A stretch of 64,000 nt of DNA from Hymenolepis diminuta (taxonomy: Eukaryota > Platyhelminthes > Cestoda > Cyclophyllidea > Hymenolepididae), in assembly GCA_900708905.1 (NCBI GenBank), contig CAADRB010000025.1:1359211-1423210 (forward strand), in the 5' to 3' direction. Under the pieces are notes generated by a model. It was not told the origin of the DNA, made no database searches, and saw only the letters and a program-made list of their open reading frames with translations. Shown here piece after piece: positions 60,641 through 64,000 of this stretch. The translations under genes were made by a program, and so were the position numbers. Position 1 is the stretch's first letter. Every line of letters begins with the position of its first letter.

Positions 60641-63600
60641 ATTCACTTGAAATGATTAATTTACGATTTAAAATACCAAGAAGTTTCTTGAAAATTTTTA
60701 AAAAGGTATTATTTTATATTTTACTTAATTTGGCGTTACCTTTGAGATTAGACTTGCGGATGTCCAGAATTTGGAATTTTATGCATCAATAATTTTTCCG
60801 TTACTGTTTTTTGTGACAAGCTAAGTCACTGACTATTAATAATCTCTAAACAAATTAAAAATCAGTCTTTTCATAATTCTTTTAAAAGAATCCCTTGTAA
60901 GCTTGATATTTTGACAATGAAAAATTACGTGTTCTAGTTGAGTTAACAGCAATATTTCATTCCGGTTAAAAGAAAGGGAAGCAACTACAGGATGCAGTTA
61001 AGAAGTATTTTCATATTTTCAAAATCAATTCCTTTATCAGCCAACTTTGCGTCAATATGAGCACGCATTTATATAATAATCCGTCTCCGCGCTTGAACAG
61101 CAGGTTTCTGAATTTTATATTATGTCGAAATCATTTCAGGGATTTGCCTTCCGGTCAATCCACAAATCTCCAAACATTGAAGTTATTCTCGGACCATATA
61201 TAAAGTACTACTTTGCAAAATGTTAGACTACTGTTCAATGTAACCTGTTTGTTTTTAATAAAAAGCTTAAAATAATTCCCTCATTTTCCAAGATGACTTA
61301 CGAACATCGAATATCATATAACATACCATCCCGAGCACAAAAGAGATTATAAATAGTGTTCCTCTAGTGACACTGTTTAAATAATGTTGACTTTCTGTAT
61401 ATGTTTTTGAAATAATTACCTAAAAGAGGTTCGGTTAAGTATCTGCTGCTACGTTTGATGGAAATTTTCTTGAAATACGTAATTAGCTAAATTTAGCTAA
61501 TTTTAAGCCACATATCATGTTTCCTTTTAAAAGATCTGTTGAGTCGGAAAGTTTGTAGCAAGTTGTGTAGACTCAAATCACAACCAATTTTGGTAGGGTA
61601 ACGTCACTGACACTCTGTCCACGAAACATTTATGAAGTAAAAGAAGCTTCATTAAGAATCAACTCTCTACCTCGAGTCGAAAGTGAATTCGACGATTACC
61701 AATTCAGATAACTTTAATTTTCTATGGTCACGGATTGTTCTGATGAAGATAAGAGTTAACTAAACAGATATAAATAAAACCACACTTTGATTAAGTTAAG
61801 ATATACTTCCAACCGTTTTCCCTACTCATTATTTCCAGCACATCAAAGAAACATTGGATATCTTTGCAAATCCTTCAACGATTTCAGATGTATTTCAAGA
61901 AAAAATACTAAATTTAAATTTCATCTTTTTTAACTGGATGAGCTTTCAATATTATACTCTTTTAGATACGTGAACCTCCTGTTTATACATATATATATTT
62001 ATAACTCCAGCTCCTATTACATTATCAGAACCCTGACATGAATTAGATCAAATGAAATGAGAAAACGTCTCACGCCGAGAAACTAATTCGCTCAGATGTA
62101 TGAATCTCAAGATTTTTAATGTCCCAATTCCTTTTAATTAACATATCACACAATGAGTCATCAGAGACCTCAACACAATTTGGGACATGACCTTGAGTAA
62201 TATCCCAAGGACGTTCCTACTAATCTTTAATTAGGATAGCATAATATTACGCCTGATTCAGAAATTGGCAATTAAACTCTCCCTGGATGAATCAGTTTAT
62301 TTTCTGGTACGAGGGGAGACGGCGAATGACAGTAATGATTTTTGAACAGATATACCCTTTTTGCCTTTTGGGGTAGTAATCATTATATAGACCTAATTAC
62401 GAAGCTGATAGGAGAGAATAATTTTGTCCAAGTGGATCGAAACGTTAGAATACTTCGTAAAATCAATTTGAAATATCTGAATACCCGAGTTTGGCAAAGA
62501 AGTTTAAAAACCAGCATTTTAAAAACTGCAGAAATACGCAGTGGCGGCCGTCACTCAGACTCAAATTAATCTATAATCTTGGTGTGTAGTAAACACACTG
62601 TAAAAGTGTTGATTTTTACACAGATAAGTAAATTAATATACATTTTTCTAAGGAAGAAATGACTGAAATAATAACCCTAAGATCATTTAATAGGTATTTA
62701 ATGAAGAAGGGAAGAAAAACCTTTTCGTAGTCGAGAGCAAATTTGATTTAACACCAGATCTCTATTTAAACTTTCATGGTTTCACTTTTTAATTATGTAT
62801 TTCATATGTGATCTTCATTTTCATAATTTAATTTAGTAGAAGTGACCTGTATTAAATTAACAGAATTTCCGCTACTAGGTATGATTGGTCATTTGGTTAA
62901 ATTCAATTATCCACAAGTTTTGCTCACAAATGAATTAAGCGAATTTTATTATTTAACAGGTAGGATGTATTTTTTATCGGGAACGGAAATCTTTCCTAGC
63001 GGTAGAACTCCTTGACTCAGGCTTTGACTCACGAGCTTAAATATCCACAACAGTGCATTTTTTACCCCTTTGCGTCGATTACAACCAACATTTCTCGAAT
63101 GTGATTCATTCTAATTTCCGACTAAGACATAATTCTGTTAATTTGTAAAGGAAATCTTAAAACATGCTAATAAAAATCAGGTGAAAGTTAAATGAAAATT
63201 TTCTCGAATAAATTCGGCTTTTATCGTAAGGAAAACAATCTCGAAACTTTATTTGAGGACGATCATTCTGCAAAACGCATTTTAAATTGAAGAACAAATA
63301 TTGCTAGTTTTGAACCAAGAATATGATCTCATAAAAGTCCCCGATTAAGGTGCTTCAAATATCATGAAAGGCATTTATCTCTTACAATATTGTACCTCCG
63401 AGATTATTGTACATTGTGATCTAAGACAAAGAAGTCTTCAAGTAATAATGTTCCATTTTAAGAGTCAGATAATACTTTACGACTAATTTCTTGATTTATT
63501 TATGTATTACGATAGTTAATTTATCTTTATATCATTGCGATGGTCTGAAGGGTCACAACTTATAGCTTATTGATTTTCATAAAGATGGAAACTATATTAA

Positions 63601-64000
63601 TTCAATAACCTATAATCCGATAAAAACGAGCTGTGGTATGCGAATGAAGATTTTATCTAGTATCACAAAGCTGTTCTTATTTTTCAAAAGGGATGCAGTC
63701 ATTGGGGTGCCAAGGTCAGCCTTTAGAGTAATCGATTGGTTAATTATCTCTGAAACTTACCGATCTGAACTCTGAAATCTAGAAACTCGAACTAGGAAAC
63801 ATAAAAACATAAAACGATGAGTCTGCCTAAATTTACGCAAGGTATTTTAAAGCTGGGATCAGAAGTAATTTGTTACTGAATTTGGATTTCTAATATTTAA
63901 ATTGCAAAATAGTAAATTGGATTATATAATTGTCTATAATTTAACAATTCAAAATTAATTCAATTTGATCTTAATTAACAAACCGGAGTGGCATTAATAA
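60641..64000. other. Intergenic, nothing recognised
   Basis: AT-rich to the window end. The longest ORF (75 codons at 62342-62569, plus) has no recognisable motif. No SINE or LTR blocks were seen. Confidence 0.45.

Noticed and set aside
1..64000. CRISPR arrays, bacterial operons, tRNA or rRNA genes
   Set aside because: No regularly spaced repeats, and the only tRNA-like sequences are the degenerate SINE heads.

Overview
The window is eukaryotic, AT-rich DNA and looks like a flatworm, most likely a parasitic one. Three things point there: a single intron-split metazoan receptor gene whose introns run from 75 nt to 5.7 kb, a decayed CsRn1-type Ty3/gypsy element (tRNA-Trp-like primer site and CHCC Gag knuckle), and a dispersed tRNA-like SINE family. 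A cestode is my best guess, but the sequence does not prove it.

One gene can be supported with confidence. It lies on the minus strand between 21861 (ATG) and 1974 (stop) and encodes a Ror-family receptor tyrosine kinase. I rebuilt nine coding exons from splice sites and phase. Every junction keeps the frame, giving 3165 nt including the stop, or 1054 residues. Two exons are very small (41 nt and 49 nt); they are needed to keep the frame. Domain order is signal peptide, acidic linker, one Ig domain, a ten-cysteine Frizzled-type CRD, transmembrane helix, proline-rich juxtamembrane region, tyrosine kinase (DLG instead of DFG, as in vertebrate Rors) and Ser/Thr-rich tail. The kringle domain usual in Rors is absent.

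Layout: 1-67 is the end of a piggyBac-like element with a TTAA site. 68-1973 holds the gene's 3' flank and candidate poly(A) signals. 1974-21861 is the Ror gene, whose introns hold SINE copies, a small three-copy repeat, an older duplication and a 50-N assembly gap. 21862-39800 is mostly featureless AT-rich DNA with several strong hairpins and one GC-richer, CCAAT-bearing patch (34200-34490). 39806-42268 is a degenerate minus-strand LTR element with a gag remnant, a primer-binding site and an unexplained, formerly coding-like 1.2 kb middle. 42270-60300 is gene-poor, with a tandem duplication near 46 kb and two more SINEs. 60333-60635 is a solo LTR of the same family as the 39.8 kb remnant. 60640-64000 shows nothing recognisable.

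Functionally, the receptor would sit at the cell surface, bind Wnt-type ligands through its CRD and signal through its intracellular region. The rest of the window is its large introns, its upstream flank and old mobile-element debris. No tRNA, rRNA, CRISPR array or second protein gene could be supported.
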